This document shows, one piece after another, positions 23,001-32,291 of a stretch of 64,000 nucleotides of DNA (its first letter is position 1; every line of letters begins with the position of its first letter). The notes beneath the pieces were generated by a model. That model had not been told where the DNA came from and did no database searches. It saw only the letters and a list, made by a program, of their open reading frames with translations. The stretch spans positions 28,863,289-28,927,288 of the forward strand of contig OX393562.1 of NCBI GenBank assembly GCA_947652115.1, given 5' to 3'. Made by a program: the position numbers and the translations under genes. This stretch comes from Blastomussa wellsi (taxonomy: Eukaryota; Cnidaria; Anthozoa; Scleractinia; Plerogyridae).

Positions 23001-25852
23001 AAATAGAGAGAGTAAAGAAGATAGAGATGGTGGAAACAGTTGTGACAGCAGAGAGAGTAGGGCTGTTAGAAACAGAAGACCTGGTTAAGCAAGTAGAAAT
23101 AGTAAAGGCAGATGACAACATATATTGGTGTGACAGTAGCGATGGTAAGAAAGCAGAAATGTGAGAAACAGTAAAGGTGGTAAAGGCGACAAAGATGGTA
23201 CAGACAGTAGTGATGGCAGATTCGGTAGAAATGGAACTTGAGAAAGGAAAAAATTGAAGTTTCTTTTGAGATGTTAGAGAGACGTTAGAGGGTAAATAAA
23301 AAACTGAGATAGTAGAAAAAGTTGTGATTTTAGAGACAGGAGAGGTTGAGGTGATGGTATAGATTGGTGTGACAGTTGTGATGGTAGAAGGAAAGAGATG
23401 GTAAAGGCTAGAGAGATGTTAGAGACAGTAGTGATGGCAGAAGGAAAGAGATGGTAAAGGCTAGAGAGATGTTAGAGACAGTAGTGATGGTAGAAGGAAA
23501 GAGATGGTAAAGGCTAGAGAGATGGTAGAGACAGTAGTGATGGTAGAAGGAAAGAGATGGTAAAGGCTAGAGAGATGTTAGAGACAGTAGTGATGGCAGA
23601 AGGAAAGAGGTTGTTATCATCATCATCATCATCATATCCTTTATTTAAACACGATAAAATTTAAAGCTAAAGCTTGTGGGGTCGTGTAAAAAATAGTTAC
23701 AATATGAAACGATGTTAAAAATAAAATATGGAATGGTAAAGGCTAAAATATGGTGGTGAAGGCTAGAGAGATGTTAGAGACAGTAGTGATGGCAGAAGGA
23801 AAGAGATGGTAAAGGCTAGAGAGATGTTAGAGACAGTAGTGATGGCAGATACGGCAGGTATGGTAGAGGCAGGAAAGAGTTAAGATACTTTTGAAAGTTT
23901 TGAAACAAAATAAATGTAAAGGAGATAGAAAGGATAGGAACAGTTATGCTAGTAGGAAATGTATAGATTGAGATGGTAAAAATTTAGAGATTTTAGATAT
24001 CGAAAAGGCAGTAGAGTGAGTAAACACAGCAGGGGAAATAGTGCTGGTAGAGGATGTAATGATATTAGAGACAAAAAAGACGTTAGTTGTAGTAGCGACA
24101 TCAGTAACAGTTGGGATAGTAAAGGCAGTAGAGATGATGGAGAGTACAGATGGAAAAGATAGTAACAATGACAGAGAAAGTAGTTTTGATAGAGAGAGAG
24201 TAGTTTTGGCTGAAGCTGTAGAGATAGTAGAGACAGGAAAGATTGAAGGCAATTTGGAGGTGTTAGAGAGAGCAGAGACAGCTAAAAAGATACAGATGGT
24301 AGAGACAGTTGTGATGGCAGAGAGAGTGGATATTGCAGAAACAGTAAAGAGTTCTATACAAATGATTAATACAGTAGAATAGTAAAGGCATTAGAGGGTT
24401 GTCGAGACAATAGAACTGGCAGAGACAGTAAGGATAGATGCAGTAGAAAAGGTACAGACAAGAAAAATACTAGAGACCGTATGAAGTGAGAGAAATGACG
24501 TTGGTGTTGGAAGAGCGAGAAGAGGTGGCAGAGATACGGTGACGGTAAAGACAAAAGAGATGTTGGAGGTAGTTAGAGATTTTAGAGACATCAGAGATTG
24601 TAGGGTCTACATGGGAAAATTTCATAGATAAGAGATGATAGAGACGTCAGGTGGTATAGATAGTAGTGATGGTGGAGACAGGAGGCATGGTAGAGGTAGT
24701 ACAGATGGTAGAGACAGGAGAGATGTTTGATGAAGAAGAGATGGTAGATACAGTTACAAGTGGTGAGAAAAGATAAATGATAGATTCTACAGAGAAGGCA
24801 GATGCAGCTGCGATGTCAGATGCAATGAAGATAGCAGTTGTAAAGACAGGAGAGGTTGTAGGTGAAGCTAAGATGGTGGATGCAGCAGATATGATAGATC
24901 AGTAAAAATGGAAGAAGCTAAGTAAAAATATAGGAAATACAGTAGAGCTCGAGATGGTAGGGATCCTAACTGAATGTAGAGATAGTGGACAGTGTAGAGA
25001 CAATGACAAAGATTTGTGTTCAATGATGTTAAGAGATGTTAGATGCTGCGACAGAAATATCGTGGTGATCTTTATGTGTTTATGAAGTAATTCCAGATGA
25101 TAAGTGGTATATTGCAGAAACAGTATATTTTTTGGTATAGTTTTGATTTGAAGTAGTTCTCGATGATTTGAGTAGTTCAGTACAGGAATACAAAATATGT
25201 GTTGCGTCGAATTACATTATTTTGTTGATTCATAGATTCTTGTTCAAAAGTTGGATTGCGAATTTTCACCTGCCCTAGATTTGCATCTAGGAATAAAATA
25301 GAAAAGTGCTGCTGTCGCAAGAACGGGTAAGTAGAAATGTTCCATATATTTCTGCGTCCTCGTTTGTCATTTTCCATTTTCAGTAATTAATTTTTCTGAA
25401 AACTTTCCACTACACAAGCTGATACCAATTTTTTGTTTAGTAAAACGTTGCAGGCAGTGCATAGAATCAGTAGAACCGAAAGGGATAAGTTATAGAAAGC
25501 ATGAAAAACAATAATTTTTATATTAACATGCTACTTTCTTTTTCTTTCCTTTTTTGTAAAGTTGCTCCAAATAGGATTGTTTTGAAAATTAAAATAATTC
25601 TTCAAATTCTAGTCCGAGAGAAAAGTTCGAAGATTGATTTCGCCTTAACAAGAAATGAAGACATCAAATACCTGCAGATTTCGAGGAACCAGACGAATAC
25701 GACAGTAAGGCAGTTCTTGTGTCATCCAAGGGACCGACATGGTATTTCTGAGAGGAAACCAAGCTGCTGAAGAACAGAACAAACGTCAGCCAGAAGAAGG
25801 TTTTCTTAGCACTCTCGGTACTGAAGAACAGGGTAAGAGACTGTGTCTTCAT
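11006..25852 (-). CDS. Secreted hemicentin-like von Willebrand factor A domain protein
   Basis: Four minus-strand exons join in perfect phase: 25672-25852, 14079-14564, 12191-12997 and 11006-11574, giving 680 aa. All three introns are phase 1. Exon 1 has a hydrophobic signal (FFWLTFVLFF..SLVSS) after a longer N-terminal stretch than usual. The VWA domain starts near residue 178 with the metal-site motif D182-D-T184-G-S186-M-S and continues through FNDP to GGGDCPE (D252), the version typical of hemicentin and VWA7 proteins. A CIPC motif precedes the domain. Residues after about 390 form beta-rich modules with PGIWKL and KASGKKNVDFDF, as in the hemicentin/VWA7 post-VWA region. No membrane helix or GPI signal is evident, so an extracellular matrix role is likely. 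Intron 1 (14565-25671) contains the giant minisatellite. The link from exon 1 to exon 2 rests on phase and the resulting total frame, so it is the least certain junction. Confidence 0.72.
11981..12180. repeat. Interspersed repeat family B, copy 1
   Basis: Nearly the same 200-bp sequence occurs at 56779-56970. Shared phrases are TTTGAAACCCTGACCCTG, GTTAAACACCTACC, GGAAAACGTTTT, TGGTTAAATAAATA-like and GGATTGCTTAAAA. Same orientation in both places. It is in the last intron of the VWA gene, close to exon 3. No coding sequence. Confidence 0.7.
13161..13290 (-). mobile_element. Retroposon 3' tail
   Basis: Read on the minus strand, AATAAACACTACTTACT passes into a short (TTAC)n run, the usual 3' end of LINE/SINE-type retroposons. 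The 5' part is missing. Located in intron 2 of the VWA gene. Confidence 0.45.
13291..14078. other. Intron 2 of the VWA gene, nothing further seen
   Basis: Between the retroposon tail and exon 2, I see no additional exon, RNA gene or clear repeat. Ends at the donor GTATGT (minus strand) of exon 2. Confidence 0.45.
14780..16980. repeat. Degenerate purine-biased minisatellite, proximal flank
   Basis: The plus strand is dominated by AG-rich phrases such as GTAGAGATGGTAGAGACAG and GATAGAGACAGTAG, in loose 18- to 21-bp periods. They look like decayed versions of the uniform array that starts near 18.4 kb. The long open frames on either strand come from low complexity and repeat phase. Lies inside intron 1 of the VWA gene. 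Confidence 0.65.
16770..16880. repeat. Pentanucleotide-type microsatellite (TAGTG/TAGTA)
   Basis: A run of GTGTA, GTAGT, ACAGTGCAGT and related 5-bp steps, including GTGTAGTGTAGTGTAGTA. It is distinct from the surrounding AG-rich repeat in both period and T content. Confidence 0.7.
17142..17216 (+). tRNA. tRNA-like sequence, array copy 1 (probably not a functional tRNA)
   Basis: It has an A box (TAGCTCAGTGGTTAGAGC), a B box (GGTTCAAATCC), D and T stems and an acceptor stem that pairs with one bulged base. The anticodon arm is damaged. The stem has an A-A mismatch at its base and the 7-nt loop CTAGATC would give anticodon AGA, which does not suit a short-variable-arm tRNA. CTCGGATTTTTTCCGAG immediately follows, a hairpin with a Pol III T6 stop. 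Most likely a tRNA-derived SINE head. Confidence 0.55.
17434..17508 (+). tRNA. tRNA-like sequence, array copy 2
   Basis: Identical to copy 1, 292 bp downstream, with the same damaged anticodon arm and T6 terminator hairpin. Confidence 0.55.
17726..17800 (+). tRNA. tRNA-like sequence, array copy 3
   Basis: Identical to copies 1 and 2. This is the last complete tRNA-like unit of the array. Confidence 0.55.
18001..18046 (-). repeat. Inverted fragment of the tRNA-like unit capping the array
   Basis: The reverse complement reads CAGGGTCGTGGGTTCAAATC and then the T-arm and acceptor end of the array's tRNA-like sequence, through GGGACTCGGAT. It faces the array head-on, so the array end could pair with upstream units. 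Confidence 0.75.
18055..18420. repeat. Degenerate AG-rich minisatellite between the 292-bp array and the core array
   Basis: Loose GTAGAGATGGTA and GACAGTAGAG phrases. The repeat becomes regular towards 18.42 kb. Confidence 0.6.
18420..22440. repeat. 18-bp minisatellite core, over 200 units
   Basis: The unit GATGGTACAGACATTAGA and close variants (…CAGTAAA, …CGGTAAA, …CAGAAGA, GGAACA…) repeat for about 4 kb. Because 18 is six codons and most units lack stops, both strands show long open frames with six-residue repeats (plus strand MVQTLE type, minus strand MSVPSL type, up to 374 codons). They have no signal peptide, no splice context and no sequence bias favouring one frame, so I do not call them genes. 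A 17-bp variant (GATGGTAAGGCAGTAAA) recurs about a dozen times and shifts the frame. Larger blocks repeat: 20351 onward matches 21484 onward. The array is in intron 1 of the VWA gene. Confidence 0.92.
22440..25070. repeat. Degenerate purine-biased minisatellite, distal flank
   Basis: Repeat units lose regularity away from the core but keep GTAGAGACAG and GATGGTA phrases. A local tandem at 23380-23610 has a unit of about 60 bp (AAGGAAAGAGATGGTAAAGG, then CTAGAGAGATG…) in four to five copies, recurring at about 23755-23840 beyond a retroposon tail. No credible coding sequence. Confidence 0.65.
23611..23740 (-). mobile_element. Retroposon 3' tail inserted in the minisatellite
   Basis: On the minus strand, AAATAAAGGATATGATGATG passes into a (GAT)n run, a retroposon tail. 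The local 60-bp repeat resumes on the far side, so the insertion is younger than that repeat. Confidence 0.55.
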
Positions 25853-27593
25853 CGTTAAACGGTGACCACTTTCTTGCATGTGGTTCAGAGTTTTGCTAGA
25901 ATGAAAGCATTGGTTGCAGTTTTCGTAACGTATTCATTGTTTTCCACGACTGATTGCACGAAAACTGAACATGAATTGAAAAGAAATTTTCGCATCCAAG
26001 AATAAACAAGGCTGAGTTTAATTACTTCCTTGTTGTCGTTACCCAGCTAGAAGGCTGAACTTCCGCCATAAACGATGAGGAGAACGTTGCTACCGTAACG
26101 GTTTTTAAGCGAGTATTTTGTTGGCCTGAAATGGTTCGATGATATAGTACAAATACTTCCGCACTTATACACTAACAAAGATGAATCTTAATTTTTGAAT
26201 ACTAATTGAGGTGTCTCAAGAATCATTACTGCTGTCAAATACCCTTCTTCATTTTGTGTACATAAAAATAACAAACTGATTCTCAAATGACTACTTGCAA
26301 GAATACGACAATTGTTTTTATCTGACCCGCTTCCTGACGAATTGAAGTAAGTTTATAAATTAGTATAGGTAATCGCATGGGCCGAGGAAAATTAAGGAAA
26401 TTGCCCGAGTCGCGCAGCTACGAGGGCAATTTCTGCAACTTCTAAAAACACAAGTGATATTAATCGTTAATTTTACGAGGAAACATGTGATTACTTGTTT
26501 ATGACATAGAGGGCAAAATTTTCTGGAAACCTTCAAGGCGCGTAGCTAATCTACCGAGCGGAACGAAAACATAGCTTACTAACATCACGCGGCAAAACAA
26601 CATGATCAAAAAACGTTCAAAATACGATAAAGACGACAGTTATGTAAGCTGAAATCTTAATGTAAGTCGTGAAAATAAATAAGTTATAAGTGTACACGCA
26701 ATGAGCGATGAAAACGGTAATTTTATTCACCTGTGTTTGTAAGATTTGAAGATTGCCACTGCGAACTGCTTGACATGTTAATAGACATCGATAGCGAGTC
26801 CAAGCAAACTAGTAGAGATAATTTCGCTCGTTTAGGTTAACCATCTTCCTTCTCTGAACAAACACTGTGCTCTTTACTTCGGTTGCACGTGGCAAAACCA
26901 TTTTTGACAGAAGCGAAGCGAAGAAGCGGCAAGAAGTCAGTTGGCCGCCATCGCCATGAATGATTTTCGTCGCAAACTCGCGGTGTCTTGCTGATGGAAT
27001 TCAATGGAAATATCCTTCTGTTTGCCGAGATTAAGCTTTCTCCATTTAGTTTTAAGCTACCACAAAGATTCCATTCTTTTTACAACAAATAAATCTGGAA
27101 ACTAAAGCAAATTCCGAGGCGACGCACAAGCGAGCGCTGTGGTTGAAAATTTTGTTCAAAATCCCGCCGTCATGAAGCCAACTCAGCGCAGCGCGCTGAG
27201 CCAATTAGGAACGAGAAATTTTCACGCTCGCCCAATCAGGATCAAGTAATTTTGCCCCGGGCAATTACCAAAATTAATGAAAATTGACCTTTCTCTCAGC
27301 CAATCAACATTCAGTAATTTTGCCTTCTATGTCATAAAAACTGAAATTTTCCAGTTGTAAACCAGGTGTCCACCATAAACTGAGGGGTACGTAAAGACGA
27401 ACCTTTGTTGTTCAAACATTGATTGTCAGTTGATGTCGTACCTTCGTCAGTCCTCATCGTGCCATCGGACACATGAGGCCTTAAGATGTCGCACTTAAAC
27501 TATCTTTAAGAATTTTGGACCACATATATATTGTTTGTTAAAATTAAAACGACCTATCCAAACCTCCTTCGACGACGTGTGCTTGAAATATAA
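25853..27593. other. Upstream flank of the VWA gene with a decayed repeat
   Basis: No exon seen. From 26364 there is a repeat of the ATAGGTAATCGCATG type, also found at 6877. TATGACATAGAGGGCAAAAT near 26500 is mirrored by AATTTTGCCTTCTATGTCAT near 27310, so 26.36-27.34 kb may be one decayed element with inverted ends. Confidence 0.4.
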
Positions 27594-28322
27594 TTTGGTT
27601 TTATCAACTGGGTTGATAATGTCAATTGGCCACCGTAAAAAGATTCAAGAGCTGACGTTTCGAGCGTTAGCCCTTCGTCGGAGCGAATCAAGGAATTGTG
27701 CGTCGTGTGTTTTTATATACAGAAAGATGGAGCTTCGCTATTGGCTGGTGCCTGGTAACGTGAAAACTTCGGAATAAATTAGTTGAATGAAAAGCGTTCG
27801 TTGATACCGTGAGGATTAAGAGTGTCGATTTGAAAAATAAATTTTTGTTCTAGAGTTTTACGGCTTTCCGTGTTTCCTTGGTGAAGGGAAAGGCCGCAGA
27901 CTGCCATATGTTGCTTAGAATGATTTGGGAGATTGAAGTGTCTCGCGACCGGTTTCGATGCATTGTTGTCGTCTTTCTCTACGTCACGAAGGTGTTCTCG
28001 GAATCGGTCGCCAAGTCGTCTCCCTGTTTCGCCGATGTATAACTTTTTGCAAAGAGTGCAAGTTATACAGTAGATGGCATTGGCTGAGGTACAGGTGAAA
28101 TGATCAGTGATTTTGATAGATCGCTTGGGTCCCGATATTTTGTCAACGTTGTTAATTAAAGGGCATGTTTTGCATCGTGCGCGAGCGCATTTAAAAGTTC
28201 CGGGTTGATCACTAGTTTGGAATGCACTTCTGACTAAAAAGTTACCTATGTTTTTGTCACGTTTAAATGAAATTAATGGCGGTTGGGAAAAGATTCTACC
28301 AGTTGATAAAACCAAATTATAT
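27594..28322 (-). mobile_element. Truncated Penelope-like element bounded by inverted 20-bp ends
   Basis: AATTTGGTTTTATCAACTGG at 27594-27613 and its reverse complement near 28303-28322 bound the unit. Inside, a minus-strand frame keeps the C-terminal endonuclease but no reverse transcriptase. Its 3' non-coding part is shared with 4040-4141. Penelope-like elements are known for unusual, partly inverted termini, which fits. Confidence 0.7.
27779..28315 (-). CDS. GIY-YIG endonuclease domain of a Penelope-like element (5'-truncated ORF)
   Basis: The 178-residue frame contains the GIY-YIG core (IYCITC…LYIGETGRRLGDRFREH), preceded by a cysteine-rich CARARCKTC segment and the linker SFKRDKNIGNF that normally follows the reverse transcriptase in Penelope-like elements. 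The downstream part with HFNLPNHS and LEQKFIFQ…LNPHGINE is intact. The RT portion is absent and the frame starts within the inverted end, so this is a broken retroelement ORF rather than a host gene. The domain itself has no internal stop. Confidence 0.85.
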   Translation of the reverse strand: MVLSTGRIFSQPPLISFKRDKNIGNFLVRSAFQTSDQPGTFKCARARCKTCPLINNVDKISGPKRSIKITDHFTCTSANAIYCITCTLCKKLYIGETGRRLGDRFREHLRDVEKDDNNASKPVARHFNLPNHSKQHMAVCGLSLHQGNTESRKTLEQKFIFQIDTLNPHGINERFSFN

Positions 28323-28330
28323 TGTTATTC

Positions 28331-28375
<45 letters not shown>

Positions 28376-28919
28376 CTATTCATTTGTGCTTGAAATAACC
28401 TGGCAAGATGATAACAATAAAAGTGTCGAAAAGAAGCAAATAGGCTCGTGCATAATATGCTTTTGTTCCTGCATTCGAAAATTGGCGTTATGGCTAAATA
28501 TATGATTTGTATTTTCACAATATAAAGTAAAAGGCTACAACTTGGTAAAGTTATGCTTAGCCAAGGGGCTAAATTAACGTCAATTTGGCCAGCATGTAAA
28601 AACACTTGTCATATGTTTTACTTGCTTTGGGTTTATAGCAGATATGTAGGCGTAGATTGGCAGTGCTGGATATTGATGTCATTTTGCTGAGTGCGACCGA
28701 ATACGGATGCATGTCCTGGAAATTAAGTTTTGGGACTTTAGACAGTGGTAAAAGATGGATGTGTTCTAAAATTGGTGTTTAAAATGTTGTAAAATTGGTT
28801 TTAAAAAAGTTATATAATATTTTGTTAGTAACGCATAAATAAAGCATAAATAAAGGCTAGCGTTCTTTTTCAAATATAAGTATGCAGTTTTACCTTGATT
28901 TGACTATTTTACATTTCAG

Positions 28920-28971
28920 ACCTTGCGTTCAAACATGAACAGATGAAAGTGAAGGATCGCCTTACTCTGAG
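28920..28971 (+). other. Possible orphan exon
   Basis: TTTTACATTTCAG precedes and GTATGTTC follows an open 52-bp segment that reads LAFKHEQMKVKDRLTL in one frame. No partner exon was found on either side, so this may be a chance splice-site pair. Confidence 0.2.
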
Positions 28972-29887
28972 GTATGTTCAATTCCACCGCTGGCAGCCTG
29001 TTAGCCTGTCTAGCGATATCGGCGATGTTGCTAGAAAATGTTTCTAAGAGTACGAACGTTAGACCTACCTGGCAGGGGGTAGTTCCAACCACAGTATAAA
29101 CATCAGTTCTCTGAGTAATGGAAGCTAATTTCCTAAGAAAAGTCCGAAAATTAAAAAGGGAAACTGTTTATTATCCGTTTGTACGATCGAGTAAAACGGT
29201 CGCATTTCCTCCATCACCGCTAAGCACTGGTATGTTTTCTAAATTAAATTCCAAAGAGGAACTCACTTACACAATAATATATTGAAACTCGTATTTGGCT
29301 TTGCTTTAAAATCATAATATAAAACAACACAACATAATAAAAAACACAGTCCGCAGCCGCTGTTTGAGGTAGCTTTAGGTTGGATGCATATTTCACTGTC
29401 ACATTACCCTTTCGCTACACTAGCGCTACACTGACTGCTACACCTGCAAATTGAATTAAATTAAATTTACTTCTGGTTTAACAAAAATGAATTAACTAAA
29501 ACCCGCCCACCGCGGCATTAATAGGAATATGTAATACAGCGGAGCACTCAGGGAAATGGGAAGTTCAGTCTGCTTAATAGCGGTTGGACGCTAAATAAGG
29601 GTTTGTCAGAAATTAACGTTAGGTATTTTGAAATCGTCATTCCACTGCCAAATAGTGTGGAAAGGAATCAACGTTACACGATAACGACAATTTAATTTTA
29701 TAGGTTGTAAGCTGCTATTTTACTCGCTCTTGTCTGTCATGAACTAGCTTGAGCTTGTTGAGAAGGAAGACAAAATTTCTTTATTATATTAAAGCTGACG
29801 GCTAAATAGTGGCAAAACAACAGAAGAGCGGGACGGACAAAAGGTCGCCGCGGCGGCTTATAGAGGGGCATTCTGATAACACTTTAA

Positions 29888-30056
29888 GGGCCTGATTACA
29901 TGAGCCGGGCTTGTTTCAGTTTGCCAAGTTCTCGGGACGTCTGTTAAACGCAACAAAAATTAACTTCGCGATTACATGACAACCGGGCCAGCCCGGTTAG
30001 CCGACAAAGCAAACCATCCCGGCAAACCGGGCCAGCCCGGCTCATGTAATCAGGCC
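29888..30056. mobile_element. GC-rich MITE, copy 2
   Basis: Same family as 2765-2952, inserted in the opposite internal orientation. It begins GGGCCTGATTACATGAGCCG and ends CTCATGTAATCAGGCC. No clear target duplication is left. Confidence 0.75.
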
Positions 30057-31979
30057 GTCAGTCTACTTCTAATCAGATTATCTCATTTCATTTATGAATA
30101 CTAATTTTTATTTCTCATACAAGGTGTCATTACAATGTCAAACAACCGTTTTCACTTGTATACCTAATGAATGACAAGCTGATTCTCAAATGATCACTTG
30201 TAAGAATATCGATCTGTCAGTGGCCAGGGACACTGACAATTTACTGTAGACTTCGGGTTTCGTGATCTTAAACCTCAGCTGTTCGATTCCTGAGACACAA
30301 AAGCCATCGAAACGCAGGATAGATACATTTAAGGGTTAAATTGGACACTTTTTTGTCACTAATAGAAACGACAAGCAATAAAAAAGCAAGAAAGTAAATT
30401 ATATAGATTCTTATACTAAGAAAAATAGGCTCCGAGCTTCAAATTCGCATTAATTAAATTAATTCGCAGGCCTGATTTTCACAATAAAGTACAAATAGAC
30501 GAGAAGCATAGGAAAAGTAAAAGAAAAAGGCATTTAAAATACGAAATGGTGAGAATGAGAAATGATTTGCTATCAAATGTTCGTAGAATTCGAAATCCTA
30601 ATCAAAGAAAAAAAAGATAAAGGAAACTAAAGACATTGCTTTAATTAGCAACCAGACTATGTTAAGGAATTGGTTGTTTGTAATTATTGTAAGTTAAATT
30701 TCGATGAAGAAAGGCTACGCACGCCTTTCTCAAAGATAAAGAATGAACAATTAATATCAACCAACAACGTACGACAATCGTGATGCGAGAGCACGGTCCC
30801 GACATCTGTCGCGAGACATGTTCTTTATGAGGCAAATGACTCGCTAATTAGGCATGTGAACTGTAGGATCTGAATATTTTGTTCGTTTTGACAGAAGAAA
30901 TGTTTCAAAGAACAAAGCGATCCAGACGGTTTTTTCAATTACTATTCACTTGCAGGTCCCTTATTTTAGTAACGCGAAACATCATTATAATTACTATTTG
31001 TGCCAAAAGAGGACATTGTATACTGTTCTTAAAGTAATTTATTCACAACCGAATAATCGGTATTTTTGGAATTAATTGCTTATACAGATTTGGCGTTCTG
31101 CAGTTGTGCTCTTCAGTGACTATTTCACATTTAAGAAATTCATTTTGTAAATGTAAGAAATAATGAAAGGACTGGCACTTAATTGTGAGGAAACTTTATA
31201 GAATCCATCCATTAGTGATCGATGGCGCGTGGAACATGTTTTGGAAAATCTACAAACACTGTATCGGCAGGGGTTAACAGAGAAGACAATCAGAGTCTGA
31301 ATTTCAATTCTCCCTTGCTAATACCCTGCGCGTGGTAGTCAAACCGATCGAGTTACCGGCGGTTGGACTAACCACCTGTGACGCAAGCTATGACAAACTT
31401 TGTTTATTTCCTTGGAAGGAACACTTTGAATTTTTCGCTTATATCGCGATGTTCTAATTACATGTGGTTGGCCAAGGCTTGATTCAAAGAAACAATTTGT
31501 CAATATTGTGTTGGTTCTCCTGGATAAAAAACGCAATTGACACAAAGGTGGTGCATTAATGGACTGAACGCCTTAGATCTTAATAAATACTAGCTCTTTG
31601 TAAAACTTTGAGACCTCTTCATCATTCTCCAGGAATTTTCTTTCCTTTGATAGCGATATTTCCTGTTTTCAAAAATTGACGTCACATTTCTTTTGATATT
31701 CAAATTTGCCAACCACGGAACAAAAGAAGTCATTGTTACAGCAAATTAGGTTCTGGTTGGCATATTAATAACAATGGGTGAAGCCACGAGAAACATCGCT
31801 ATTGACAGAAGTGCCTCGAGCAAGTTATTTGTCCTTTTTTTGGATTTTTTAGAAGCTTAAGGCTGCTAGAAGTATGTTTAGCCACTTGCTGCTGCTAATC
31901 TTTAAAACAACTTGGCTAGAAATTGGAATTTAAAATGCTGGAAAATAATTGCCTATGAGATGCCCGGACAGTGAAAAGC

Positions 31980-32232
31980 CGACTCATTAATCCTCTGTAT
32001 AATCGAGGAAAGTGGTTTACTTTCATTCCGTCGAATACTTATATACACCGCTTATTGGCTATATCAAAAAGTTCGAACTCAGTTGACATTTTTAAACGAC
32101 AACTTAAAAAACATCTTTTTCATTGTTCATATGTAAATTGCTGACCTGTTTTTACCATGTTTAAGCCTTTTATTTTTTAGTTATTGCTGTAAAGCGACAT
32201 TGAACCATCGGGAAATGGCGCCAAAAATATTA

Positions 32233-32268
<36 letters not shown>

Positions 32269-32291
32269 ATTATTATTATTATTATTATTAT
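31980..32291 (+). mobile_element. LINE 3' end with (ATT)n tail
   Basis: The end of a non-LTR reverse transcriptase frame, SSNSVDIFKRQLKKHLF, stops at about 32148. A short 3' UTR (TGTAAAGCGACATTGAACCA) and a long (ATT)n run at 32230-32291 follow. This is the usual terminus of L2/CR1-like elements. The remainder of the element is missing. Confidence 0.7.

Larger units (their letters stand above)
28323..31970. other. Intergenic, mostly unassigned
   Basis: Apart from the MITE at 29888-30056 and a weak exon candidate at 28920-28971, I see nothing gene-like. The sequence is AT-rich, and short frames lack splice context or similarity. Confidence 0.4.

Noticed and set aside
14780..25070. CRISPR-like array
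   Set aside because: There are no uniform repeats with unique spacers. The units are contiguous and this is a eukaryotic intron.
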